Of a stretch of DNA of 41,350 bases, positions 8,609-16,047 are shown piece by piece. The position numbers were made by a program, and so were the translations under genes. Source of the stretch: Parvibaculum sp. (lineage in GTDB: Bacteria > Pseudomonadota > Alphaproteobacteria > Parvibaculales > Parvibaculaceae); NCBI GenBank assembly GCA_031291615.1, contig JARLIS010000007.1, forward strand, positions 1-41,350. The letters run 5' to 3'. Below the pieces are notes generated by a model. The model was not told where the DNA came from. It saw nothing but the letters and a program-made list of their open reading frames with translations, and ran no database searches. Positions within the stretch are counted from its first letter, which is position 1, and each line of letters begins with the position of its first letter.

Positions 8609-9411
8609 TGCGTCTCCATTCCCTCTTGTTTGCGTGCGGGGCCGTGCTCCTTCTCAATGCCTGCGACAGACCGGAAAGCGGCGTCTATCAGGGCTATGCC
8701 GAGGGCGAATATGTGCGCGCCGCGCCCATCGACGGCGGCACCATCGACGCCATTCCGGTGAAGCGCGGAGACCGGGTGACCGATGGCGCGCTCCTCTTCC
8801 AGCTCGATCGGACGGCGGAAATCGCCAACCACGATCAGGCGGCGGCAAACCTCGCTTCGGCGCAGGCGACCTTCCTCAAGACCGGACTCGATTTCAATCG
8901 CCTGGCGGCCCTCGTGCAGCGCGGCAATGCGAGCCAGGCCGACCTCGATGCCGCCCGTGCCGCCCGCGATGCGGCCGATGCCGCCGCGAAGGCCGCAACC
9001 GCCGCGCTCGCGCAAGCCGACTGGCGGCTCGCCCGCCGCGAAGGACGCGCCGCGAAGGGCGGCATCGTGGATGACGTCTATTTCCGGCCCGGCGAATATG
9101 CAGGGCCCGGCCAGCCCGTCGTGTCCGTGCTGCCGCCGGAAAACATCAAGGTCCGGTTTTTCATTCCCGAACCCGAGCTCGGCCGCGTTCGCAGCGGCGA
9201 CAAGGTCGCCCTCTCCTGCGACGGCTGCCCCGCAGGGCTGACGGGCACAATCCGCTTTCTTTCGCCGCAAGCCGAGTTCACGCCGCCCGTCATCTACAGC
9301 AAGGACAGCCAGGCAAAGCTCGTCTATCTCGCCGAGGCCTGGCCGGATGCAAACCCCGAGGCGCTCCATCCCGGCCAGCCGGTGCGCGTCGCCCTCGCTG
9401 CCGCAAAGTGA
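8605..9411 (+). CDS. HlyD/YbhG-type periplasmic adaptor, predicted lipoprotein
   Basis: 268 residues. The N-terminus is a short signal sequence ending in the lipobox LLNAC, with Cys20 as the predicted lipidation site, so it is anchored as a lipoprotein. Two half-lipoyl segments (PIDGGTIDAIPVKRGDRV near 41-58 and RPGEYAGPGQPVVSVLPP near 161-178) flank an Ala-rich alpha-helical hairpin at about 72-145, the normal membrane-fusion layout. A beta-barrel region follows. It contains a paired-cysteine motif, SCDGCPAG (Cys205, Cys208), and FTPPVIYS, features I associate with YbhG-like adaptors. It overlaps tetR by 4 nt and is followed directly by the ATPase gene. It should bridge the inner-membrane ABC exporter to an outer-membrane channel, which is not encoded nearby. 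Confidence 0.9.
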   Translation: MMRLHSLLFACGAVLLLNACDRPESGVYQGYAEGEYVRAAPIDGGTIDAIPVKRGDRVTDGALLFQLDRTAEIANHDQAAANLASAQATFLKTGLDFNRLAALVQRGNASQADLDAARAARDAADAAAKAATAALAQADWRLARREGRAAKGGIVDDVYFRPGEYAGPGQPVVSVLPPENIKVRFFIPEPELGRVRSGDKVALSCDGCPAGLTGTIRFLSPQAEFTPPVIYSKDSQAKLVYLAEAWPDANPEALHPGQPVRVALAAAK

Positions 9412-9419
9412 GCCCGGCC

Positions 9420-10379
9420 ATGAGCGCCGCCCCCGCTCCATCGGCTTCCACCGATCTCGTGATCGACGTCGATGGGCTCACGAAAAGTTTCGACGGCAAG
9501 AAGGTCGTCGACAATGTCGACATGCAGGTGGCGCGCGGCGAGATTTACGGCTTTCTCGGTCCGAACGGCAGCGGCAAGACGACGACCATCCGGCTTCTCT
9601 GCGGATTGCTGACCCCCGATTCCGGCCACGGCACATGCCTCGGCTACGACATTCTGACCGAGTCCCAGAGGATCAAGCTCGAAGTCGGCTACATGACGCA
9701 GAAGTTCAGCCTCTACGAGGATTTGAGCATCCGCGAAAATCTCGACTTCATCGCCCGCATCTACGGCTTGAAAAATCGCCGCGACGCGGTCGATGAAACG
9801 ATCGAGAAGCTCAATCTGAAGGGCCGCGCGAAACAGCTCGCCGGCACGCTGTCGGGCGGCTGGAAGCAACGCCTCGCACTCGCCTCCTGCATCATGCACA
9901 ATCCGAAGCTGCTGCTGCTCGACGAACCGACGGCAGGCGTCGACCCGAAAGCGCGCCGCGAATTCTGGGACGAAATCCACGAACTCGCCGATGGCGGCCT
10001 CACCGTTCTTGTCAGCACGCACTACATGGACGAGGCCGAGCGCTGCAACAAGATCTGCTATCTCGCCTATGGCCGCCTTCTCGCGCGCGGCACGGCGGAA
10101 GAAGTCGTCGCGCAATCCGGCCTGACGACCTGGACCGTTACCGGCCCGTCGCCGCGCCGCATTCTTGCCCTCGGCCACGATCTTGCGACCAGCAACGGCG
10201 TCGACATGGTGGCGCCCTTCGGTGCGAGCCTCCATGTCAGCGGCGCGGACAGGCCGGCGCTTGAGCGCGCCATCGCGCCCTATCGCAACGAACCCGATCT
10301 CGTCTGGCGTCAGGACGAGCCGACGCTCGAAGATGTCTTCATCCTGATGATGAAAAAAACGCCGGACAATTTCCAATGA
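9420..10379 (+). CDS. ABC transporter ATP-binding protein (YbhF-like, single domain)
   Basis: 319 residues from the ATG at 9420. A GTG at 9408, overlapping the previous stop, is the alternative start. It is a complete nucleotide-binding domain: Walker A GPNGSGKT (47-54), Q-loop Gln94 in YMTQKFSLYEDL, signature LSGGWKQ (144-150), Walker B LLLLDEP (164-170), D-loop GVD, and switch His201 in STHYMDEAE. After about residue 225 comes the C-terminal extension common in ABC-2 exporters of drugs and lipids. YbhF of Escherichia coli carries two such domains; this protein has one, so it should act as a homodimer. Its last codons overlap the permease start by 4 nt. Together with the adaptor and permease it forms an exporter of unknown substrate. 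Confidence 0.94.
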   Translation: MSAAPAPSASTDLVIDVDGLTKSFDGKKVVDNVDMQVARGEIYGFLGPNGSGKTTTIRLLCGLLTPDSGHGTCLGYDILTESQRIKLEVGYMTQKFSLYEDLSIRENLDFIARIYGLKNRRDAVDETIEKLNLKGRAKQLAGTLSGGWKQRLALASCIMHNPKLLLLDEPTAGVDPKARREFWDEIHELADGGLTVLVSTHYMDEAERCNKICYLAYGRLLARGTAEEVVAQSGLTTWTVTGPSPRRILALGHDLATSNGVDMVAPFGASLHVSGADRPALERAIAPYRNEPDLVWRQDEPTLEDVFILMMKKTPDNFQ

Positions 10380-11515
10380 CCGGAAGCCGCTTCAGCCTTG
10401 GCCGCCTCAACGCGCTCGTCATCAAGGAATTCATCCAGATGCGGCGCGACCGGCTGACCTTCGCCATGATCATCGGCCTGCCGGTCGTCCAGCTTCTGCT
10501 GTTCGGCTACGCCATCAACTCCGACCCGAAGCATCTCGCCACCGCGATCTTCGTGGAGGACAATTCCATTTTCGCCCGCAGTTTCGTCGCCGCGCTCGAA
10601 AATTCCGACTACTTCTCCATCGTCAGCCGGCCGAAAACCGCCGCCGAAGCCGACGGTCTTCTTCGCTCCGGCGACGTGCAATTCGTCATCGAGATACCGC
10701 CGAATTTTTCGCGCGATCTGGTGCGCGGCGCAAATCCGCAATTGCTGGTCGACGCCGACGCGACCGATCCCGCCGCGACCGGCAACGCCGTGGCGACCGT
10801 CAGCCTCCTCGCTGGCACCGTCTTCAACCGCGATCTTCTGGGTCCGCTGGCGAAACTCCAGCAGGGTCCACCGCCCTTCGATCTCGTCGTCCACACCCGC
10901 TACAACGCCGAGCGCAATACGCAATACAACATCGTGCCGGGCCTCCTCGGCGTCATCCTCACTTTGACGATGGTGATGTTTACCGCGCTCGCTGTGACGC
11001 GCGAGATCGAACGCGGCACGATGGAAAACCTCCTCACCATGCCGGCCCGCCCCTTCGAGGTGATGATGGGGAAAATCCTTCCCTATGTGCTGCTCGGCTA
11101 CATCCAGACCGCCCTCATCCTCGCCGCCGCGCGCTGGCTTTTCGAAGTGCCGATGTTCGGCAGCCTTACCTTGCTCTCCGCCGTTCTGCTGCTCTTCGTC
11201 GCCGCCAACCTTGCGGTCGGCTTCACCTTTTCCACTCTCGCTCGCAACCAGCTTCAGGCCGTGCAGATGGCGGTCTTCTTTTTCCTCCCGTCGATCCTGC
11301 TGTCGGGCTTCATGTTTCCGTTCCGCGGCATGCCGCAATGGGCGCAATGGATCGGCGAGGTTCTGCCGCTGACGCATTTCCTGCGCATCGTCCGCGGCAT
11401 ACTTCTCAAGGGCAACGACCTCGCCGACATCCGGATGGATGTGGGCGCCATCGCCCTCTTCTTCCTTGGCGCCACCGTCATCGCGCTCAACCGCTATCGC
11501 CAGACTCTCGACTGA
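10376..11515 (+). CDS. ABC-2 type exporter permease (YbhR/YbhS-like)
   Basis: 379 residues with the ABC-2 layout. There is one membrane helix near residues 27-46, a large periplasmic domain at about 50-185, and five more helices near 187-207, 234-253, 263-285, 297-317 and 354-372. The cytoplasmic coupling motif TREIERGTMENLLTMP (208-223), just after the second helix, is characteristic of this class. It overlaps the ATPase gene by 4 nt, the last of three tight junctions in the operon. Only one permease is encoded, whereas YbhRS of E. coli is a pair, so a homodimer is implied. The substrate is unknown; drugs, bile-salt-like amphiphiles or solvents are possible by family. Confidence 0.93.
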   Translation: MTGSRFSLGRLNALVIKEFIQMRRDRLTFAMIIGLPVVQLLLFGYAINSDPKHLATAIFVEDNSIFARSFVAALENSDYFSIVSRPKTAAEADGLLRSGDVQFVIEIPPNFSRDLVRGANPQLLVDADATDPAATGNAVATVSLLAGTVFNRDLLGPLAKLQQGPPPFDLVVHTRYNAERNTQYNIVPGLLGVILTLTMVMFTALAVTREIERGTMENLLTMPARPFEVMMGKILPYVLLGYIQTALILAAARWLFEVPMFGSLTLLSAVLLLFVAANLAVGFTFSTLARNQLQAVQMAVFFFLPSILLSGFMFPFRGMPQWAQWIGEVLPLTHFLRIVRGILLKGNDLADIRMDVGAIALFFLGATVIALNRYRQTLD

Positions 11516-11522
11516 ATGAAAT

Positions 11523-11548
11523 CGGGGCCGCCCCGAAAGGCGACCCCG
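11523..11548. terminator. GC-rich hairpin between the exporter operon and csbD
   Basis: The arms CGGGGCCGCC and GGCGACCCCG have one mismatch and enclose a 6-nt loop CCGAAA, starting 8 nt after the permease stop. Neither strand has a convincing U-tract, so this is at best a weak bidirectional terminator. A second perfect repeat, CAGCCG-TC-CGGCTG, lies at 11563-11576. Confidence 0.4.
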
Positions 11549-11579
11549 AAAATCTCATGCCTCAGCCGTCCGGCTGCGG

Positions 11580-11774
11580 TTAGTCGCGGGCATGGCGATC
11601 CGCAGCCTCGCGCGCGGCATCTTTCGCGCCGCCGATGGCGCTCTGCACCTTGCCTTCGACCTTGTCGAACTTGCCTTCGGCGCGGAGCTTCGCATCGCCG
11701 GTCAGCTTACCGGCGGCTTCCTTCACCGCACCCTTGGCCTGTTTCGCGGCGCCTTCGATCCTGTCCTTATCCAT
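11580..11774 (-). CDS. CsbD-like stress protein
   Basis: 64 residues, rich in Lys, Ala, Glu and Gly, starting MDKDRIEGAAKQAKGAVKEA. This is the CsbD family pattern of two similar amphipathic segments (IEGAAKQAKGAVKEAAGKL and AEGKFDKVEGKVQSAIG). CsbD proteins accumulate in stationary phase and general stress in many bacteria, with no known biochemical activity. A GGAGAA ribosome site lies about 6 nt before the ATG at 11774. It is convergent with the exporter operon and divergent from the DUF1345 gene. A general-stress (EcfG-like) promoter match lies about 30-55 nt upstream of the start. It is a single-gene transcript by layout. Confidence 0.85.
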   Translation of the reverse strand: MDKDRIEGAAKQAKGAVKEAAGKLTGDAKLRAEGKFDKVEGKVQSAIGGAKDAAREAADRHARD

Positions 11775-11804
11775 GTTCGTTCTCCATCATTGTGGTGATA
11801 TGAA

Positions 11805-11828
11805 AACGAAACGACACCATGCCGCTCC
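11805..11828 (-). promoter_or_regulatory. Possible EcfG-type general stress promoter for csbD
   Basis: On the minus strand GGAGC (11824-11828) is followed by 15 nt and CGTT (11805-11808). The alphaproteobacterial EcfG consensus is close to GGAAC-N15/16-CGTT, so this is one base off. It lies 31 nt upstream of the csbD start, and CsbD genes are commonly stress-controlled. Short matches like this occur by chance. Confidence 0.3.
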
Positions 11829-11950
11829 GCTTGGTCGAAGGACTATGAGACCCGGCCAAAGCGGCGCTCACGGGGCGACAATGAGGCGATTGTCTGCGCA
11901 TCCGTCCCGATCGGGGATAAGATGGTGATTATGCGATTTGCGAGGGACCA

Positions 11951-12613
11951 TTGTTCAGATTGCCGTTGAATCACCTGCGCCATCACGCGCGCTTCTACCT
12001 CTCGGCGCTCTTCGGCTTGGCCGTCGGTTTCGCCGCCGCTCCGCTGGGCGGCGATCCGATCCGCATCGTCATTGCGGGCGACGCATTCTTCATCGCCTAT
12101 CTCCTGTCGACAGCCGCCGTCGCCTATGGCGCAACGCCCGAAAGTTTCCGCCAGCGCGCCGATATCGGCGATGAAGGCATGCCGCTCATCATCTTCATTA
12201 CGCTTGCTTCGATCGCCGTCAGCATGTGGTCGATATTCGCGCTGCTCAACCAGGGCGGAACGCCGGCGCACCTGCGCCTCTTCCTCAGCGTCGCAAGCGT
12301 GCCGCTCGGCTGGCTGACGCTTCACACCATCTCCGCATTTCACTACGCCCATCTCTATTACGCCCGCGCCAACGAACCCGGCGGCAAGCGCAAGGACAAG
12401 GGCGGCCTCGATTTTCCCGGATCGGACGAACCCGGCGTCTGGGACTTTCTCTATTACTCCTTCACCGTCGGCATGACGGCGCAGGTTTCCGACGTGCAGG
12501 TCGAGGCGACGGGATTGCGGAAGGTGACGCTGCTGCACAGCGTCGTGTCGTTCTTCTTCAACACGGTGCTGCTGGCGCTGGCCGTCAACGTGATCGTCAG
12601 CCTCGTTCACTGA
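11951..12613 (+). CDS. DUF1345 integral membrane protein
   Basis: 220 residues from a TTG at 11951, preceded by GAGGGA about 5 nt upstream. It matches DUF1345, a family of small bacterial membrane proteins of unknown function. Likely membrane helices lie near residues 14-32, 39-60, 76-98, 109-130 and 189-216. The conserved family segment GGLDFPGSDEPGVWDFLYYS is followed by FTVGMTAQVSDVQV and then a long C-terminal helix. That last part resembles the pore loop and inner helix of two-helix potassium channels (TVG in place of TVGYG). This is my inference and not an established function. The gene stands alone, divergent from csbD and convergent with the FAD enzyme gene 6 nt away. Confidence 0.85.
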   Translation: MFRLPLNHLRHHARFYLSALFGLAVGFAAAPLGGDPIRIVIAGDAFFIAYLLSTAAVAYGATPESFRQRADIGDEGMPLIIFITLASIAVSMWSIFALLNQGGTPAHLRLFLSVASVPLGWLTLHTISAFHYAHLYYARANEPGGKRKDKGGLDFPGSDEPGVWDFLYYSFTVGMTAQVSDVQVEATGLRKVTLLHSVVSFFFNTVLLALAVNVIVSLVH

Positions 12614-12619
12614 CGCCGA

Positions 12620-14017
12620 TCAATAAGGCAGCATCTTTCCGGGATTGAGAATGTCGAGCGGATCGAGCGCCTGCTTGATCGCCCGCATCACCGCGACACC
12701 CGCGCCATGCTCCGCTTCGAGGAATTTGATCTTGCCCTCGCCGATGCCGTGCTCGCCCGTGCAGGTGCCGTCGAGCGAAAGCGCGCGCGTGACCATGCGG
12801 TCGTGAATGCGCCTCGCCTCTGCAATGTCGTCGGCATTGTCCGGATCGACCAGCATGATGAGATGGAAATTGCCGTCGCCGACATGGCCGACCATGGGCG
12901 CGACCAGCCTCGACTTCGCCAGATCGTCCTTCGTGCCCTTGATGGCTTCGGCGAGCCGCGAGATCGGCACGCAGACATCGGTCGTCATGCCCTTCTTGCC
13001 GGGCTGAAGCGCGAGCGAGGCGTAGAGCGCATTGTGCCGCGCTTCCCAGAGCCGCGTGCGCTCCTCCGCTTTGGTCGCCCATTCGAATGCGCCGCCGCCA
13101 TGCGCCGCCGCAATCTCTCCAAAGCGCGTCGCCTGCTCGGCGACCGAGGCCTCGCTGCCGTGAAATTCGACAAGCAGCAGCGGCGTCTCGGGCAGCGAGA
13201 GCTTTGAATAGCGGTTGCATGCCGCCACCTGCACCTCGTCGAGAAACTCGATGCGTGCAACCGGGAGCCCCGACTGGATGGTCTCTATGACGGCCTCGAT
13301 GGCGCCCTCGAAGGCCGGAAAGGAAACGACGCCGGCGGAAATCGCCTCGGGGATTCCATATAGCCGCAGCGTCAATTCCGTGATGATGCCGAGCGTGCCT
13401 TCCGAACCGACCAGAAGCCGCGTGAGGTCGTAACCCGCGGCCGACTTCCGCGCCCGCCGCGCCGTGCGCACAATGCGTCCATCCGCCATGACAGCGGTGA
13501 GGTTCAGCACATTCTCCCGCATGGTCCCATAGCGCACCGCATTGGTGCCCGAGGCGCGCGTCGCCGCCATGCCGCCGAGGCTCGCATCCGCGCCGGGATC
13601 GATCGGAAAGAACAGCCCCATGTCGCGCAGATAGGCATTGAGCACCTTCCGCGTCACGCCCGCCTCGACATGCACGTCGAGATCGGCCGCGTTGACGGCA
13701 ATGATGCGGTTCATGCGCGACAGATCGAGCGACAGCCCGCCGCGCGGCGCGGAAATATGCCCCTCCAGAGAAGTGCCCGTGCCGAAGGGAATGACCGGAA
13801 AGCGATGGGCCGCGCAGATGCGGACGATGGCCGCGACTTCTTCCGTCGATGTCGCGAAGGCGACGGCGTCGGGCGGCATCACCGGGTGCCAGCTCTCGTC
13901 GCGCCCATGCGCCTCGCGCAGCGCCGCCGACGTGGTCAGCCGGTCGCCGAGCAGCGCCGAAAGCCCGGCAATCGCCGCTTCCGTTTCGCTTGCGTTCAAT
14001 ACCTTTGTTGCAGCCAC
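12620..14017 (-). CDS. FAD-linked oxidase, D-lactate dehydrogenase (LDHD/GlcD) type
   Basis: 465 residues from a GTG at 14017, with a GGAGAGGG site close upstream. The N-terminal FAD-binding type 4 (PCMH) domain covers about residues 38-215, with the pyrophosphate loop PVIPFGTGTSLEGH and the segment DPGADASLGGMAATRASGTN. The C-terminal substrate/cap domain (about 220-462) has GHVGDGNFH, with metal-site histidines, and CTGEHGIGEGK. This layout matches LDHD-like D-lactate or D-2-hydroxyacid dehydrogenases, which pass electrons to quinone or cytochrome. The exact 2-hydroxyacid cannot be decided. It is divergent from the thioesterase gene across 71 nt, which must contain both promoters, and convergent with DUF1345. 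Confidence 0.9.
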   Translation of the reverse strand: MAATKVLNASETEAAIAGLSALLGDRLTTSAALREAHGRDESWHPVMPPDAVAFATSTEEVAAIVRICAAHRFPVIPFGTGTSLEGHISAPRGGLSLDLSRMNRIIAVNAADLDVHVEAGVTRKVLNAYLRDMGLFFPIDPGADASLGGMAATRASGTNAVRYGTMRENVLNLTAVMADGRIVRTARRARKSAAGYDLTRLLVGSEGTLGIITELTLRLYGIPEAISAGVVSFPAFEGAIEAVIETIQSGLPVARIEFLDEVQVAACNRYSKLSLPETPLLLVEFHGSEASVAEQATRFGEIAAAHGGGAFEWATKAEERTRLWEARHNALYASLALQPGKKGMTTDVCVPISRLAEAIKGTKDDLAKSRLVAPMVGHVGDGNFHLIMLVDPDNADDIAEARRIHDRMVTRALSLDGTCTGEHGIGEGKIKFLEAEHGAGVAVMRAIKQALDPLDILNPGKMLPY

Positions 14018-14088
14018 GAGCCCTCTCCCCCGGTTGCATCGAGCCTAGCACAAACTATCATGGCCGCGCTTCAGGGAGAGTAGAACGC

Positions 14089-14580
14089 ATGACCGCCGCA
14101 AGCCCGATCGAATGCCCGCCTCGCAAGGTCGAACCGCAATGGGTCGATCTCAACGGCCATATGAACATGGCCTACTACCATCTTCTGTTCGATGAATCGC
14201 TCGACAAGGCCTTTACCGATCTGGGCATCGGCTGGGACTATACGCAGAAGGGCGAAGGCTCCGCCTTCACCGCCGAGGTTCATGTCTGCTACATCGAGGA
14301 ACTGCTCGAAGGCGATCCGGTGCGCGTCACCTATCAGCTCCTCGACGGCGATGCGAAGCGCATCCACGTCTTCGGCCACATGTATCACGCCGAAAAGGGC
14401 TATCTCGCCGCCACATCCGAACAGATGTGCATCCATGTCGATATGAAGACGCGCCGCGTGGCGCCCTTTCCTTCCGAGATCGAAGCGCGCGTTGCCCGGA
14501 TGCTCGAAGCCCATCGCACCCTGCCCCGGCCCGAACAGGCCGGGCGCATCATCGGCATCAGGCGGAAGGCGGCGGAATAG
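14089..14580 (+). CDS. Hotdog-fold acyl-CoA thioesterase-like protein
   Basis: 163 residues from the ATG at 14089, with AGGGAGAG 8 nt upstream. It has the 4HBT-type hotdog pattern: VDLNGHMNMAYYHLLFDES carries the conserved D-x-N-G-H-M-N catalytic and helix-start motif, followed by the strands EVHVCYIEELLEGDPVRVTY and RIHVFGHMYHAEKGYLAATS. This form resembles the thioesterases linked to carnitine/betainyl-CoA metabolism (CdhB-like) as well as general YbgC/FadM enzymes, so I leave the substrate open. It is cytosolic. The last 23 nt overlap the 3' end of the convergent ClC gene, so the two coding regions share sequence at their ends. No obvious operon partner is seen. Confidence 0.88.
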   Translation: MTAASPIECPPRKVEPQWVDLNGHMNMAYYHLLFDESLDKAFTDLGIGWDYTQKGEGSAFTAEVHVCYIEELLEGDPVRVTYQLLDGDAKRIHVFGHMYHAEKGYLAATSEQMCIHVDMKTRRVAPFPSEIEARVARMLEAHRTLPRPEQAGRIIGIRRKAAE

Positions 14581-15889
14581 GCAGTTCCTTCTGGCGCGGC
14601 GGCGGCATGAAGTTTTTCGCCAGCGCGTGATAGACGCCTTCCTTGCAGACGAGCTTCGATGCCGCCTGCGCGATCACGGCGGTCAGCATCAACGGCACGA
14701 CAAGGCCGTGATTGTCCGTCATTTCCGAAACGATGACGAAGCCCGTGATCGGCGCCTGCACGACGCCGGTGAAATAGCTCACCATGCCAAGGAGAACGAG
14801 AACGCCGACAGGCGTCGTCGGAAACAGCGAAACGAGATCGGCGCCGATGCCCGCGCCGACGGACAGCGACGGCGCGAAAATGCCGCCCGGAATGCCGCTG
14901 ATCGAGGAGAGCGCCGTCGCAATGAGCTTCAGCGGCGCATAAAAGGCGCTGAGCGTTTCCGATCCATGCAGCGCCGCCCGCGCCTGGCTGTAACCCGTTC
15001 CGTCCACGGCCCCGCCCGAGACGATGCCGCATAGCGCCACCCCAAGCCCGCAAAGCGTTGCGAAGAAAACCGGATGCGCCTTGACCCAGCGCCCGGCGCG
15101 GCCCGGAAACCCCCGCCCGAAAAGAATGAGCACGCGCGAGAAGAGCCCGCCAAGCAATCCGCCGATGACGCCGATGACGGGCACCGCCAGCCAGTCGCCC
15201 CAATGCGCCATCAGATCGGTCGTCGTGCCGAAATAGGTATAGTTGCCGAGGAAGGCGAGCGAGGTGAGACCCGCCGCGATGATCGCGCCGATGATGAGAC
15301 CGCTCGCCCGTACCTCGAAGGAGCGGCTCATTTCCTCAATGCCGAAGACGATGCCGGCAAGCGGCGTGTTGAACGCCGCCGCCACGCCCGCCGCCGCGCC
15401 GGCAAGGATGAGCCCCGGCTGACGCTTGGCGGACATGCCGCCAATGGCCGACATGATCGACGCGCCCACCTGCACCGTCGGCCCCTCGCGGCCCGTTGAG
15501 GCGCCGACGAGCAGCCCGAGCAGCGTCAGCAGAACCTTGCCGACGGCGACGCGGATGGAAACGAGCTTGGCGCGCTCCGCTTGGTCGGTCAGCGCCCGCG
15601 CGGCAATCGCCTGGGGAATGCCGCTGCCGCCGGCATTCGGGAAATACCGCTTGGTGAGATAGACCGCGAGCCCGAAGCCAAGCGGCGTCACGATGAGCCC
15701 GCCGTAAGGCGCAACGGCGAGAAAATGCCGGAACTGGACCTGCACGAAGTCCGACGCGAGCGCGAGCGCCACGGCGGCCGCGCCCACCGTCAGGCCGCCC
15801 GCGACAAAGATCAGCCGCCTTTGCCAGCGCCGCGACTGCACGAAAATCAGCCGGTTCCATCGGGAGAATTCGGGAAGCTTCATGGGCAT
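14558..15889 (-). CDS. ClC-family chloride transporter
   Basis: 443 residues from the ATG at 15889 (another ATG is at 15883). The longer reading from 15982 adds a charged leader without support. The three ClC selectivity motifs are present: GSGIP (about 88-92), GREGP (about 133-137) and GGIFAP. The gating glutamate of GREGP and the internal proton glutamate (IEEM, about 184-187) are both kept, so it should be a Cl-/H+ exchanger rather than a passive channel. The conserved Tyr near the C-terminus (CKEGVYHALAK) fits the inner chloride site. It has about 10-12 membrane helices and no CBS domains. It is divergent from uvrD and convergent with the thioesterase. Confidence 0.93.
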   Translation of the reverse strand: MPMKLPEFSRWNRLIFVQSRRWQRRLIFVAGGLTVGAAAVALALASDFVQVQFRHFLAVAPYGGLIVTPLGFGLAVYLTKRYFPNAGGSGIPQAIAARALTDQAERAKLVSIRVAVGKVLLTLLGLLVGASTGREGPTVQVGASIMSAIGGMSAKRQPGLILAGAAAGVAAAFNTPLAGIVFGIEEMSRSFEVRASGLIIGAIIAAGLTSLAFLGNYTYFGTTTDLMAHWGDWLAVPVIGVIGGLLGGLFSRVLILFGRGFPGRAGRWVKAHPVFFATLCGLGVALCGIVSGGAVDGTGYSQARAALHGSETLSAFYAPLKLIATALSSISGIPGGIFAPSLSVGAGIGADLVSLFPTTPVGVLVLLGMVSYFTGVVQAPITGFVIVSEMTDNHGLVVPLMLTAVIAQAASKLVCKEGVYHALAKNFMPPPRQKELPIPPPSA

Positions 15890-16002
15890 TTGCCGAGCTT
15901 GCGGGCACCAGTCCCGCTCTCTATATCGGGGGAGAAGCGCGAAACCAAGCCATCCCGAGGGATTTGGCCGGAATTGCCCCACCGAATCGGGCGAATTCCT
16001 CG

Positions 16003-16011
16003 TGCTATAAT
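16003..16011 (+). promoter_or_regulatory. Extended -10 promoter for uvrD
   Basis: A perfect TATAAT at 16006-16011 is preceded by TG one base upstream (TGCTATAAT), the extended -10 form that needs little -35 help. No good -35 lies 16-18 nt upstream. The start point would be near 16018, giving a leader of about 30 nt before the uvrD ATG at 16048. Confidence 0.65.
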
Positions 16012-16047
16012 TTCACCCCGTTGGAACCCGCGAGCCGCAACCACCTC

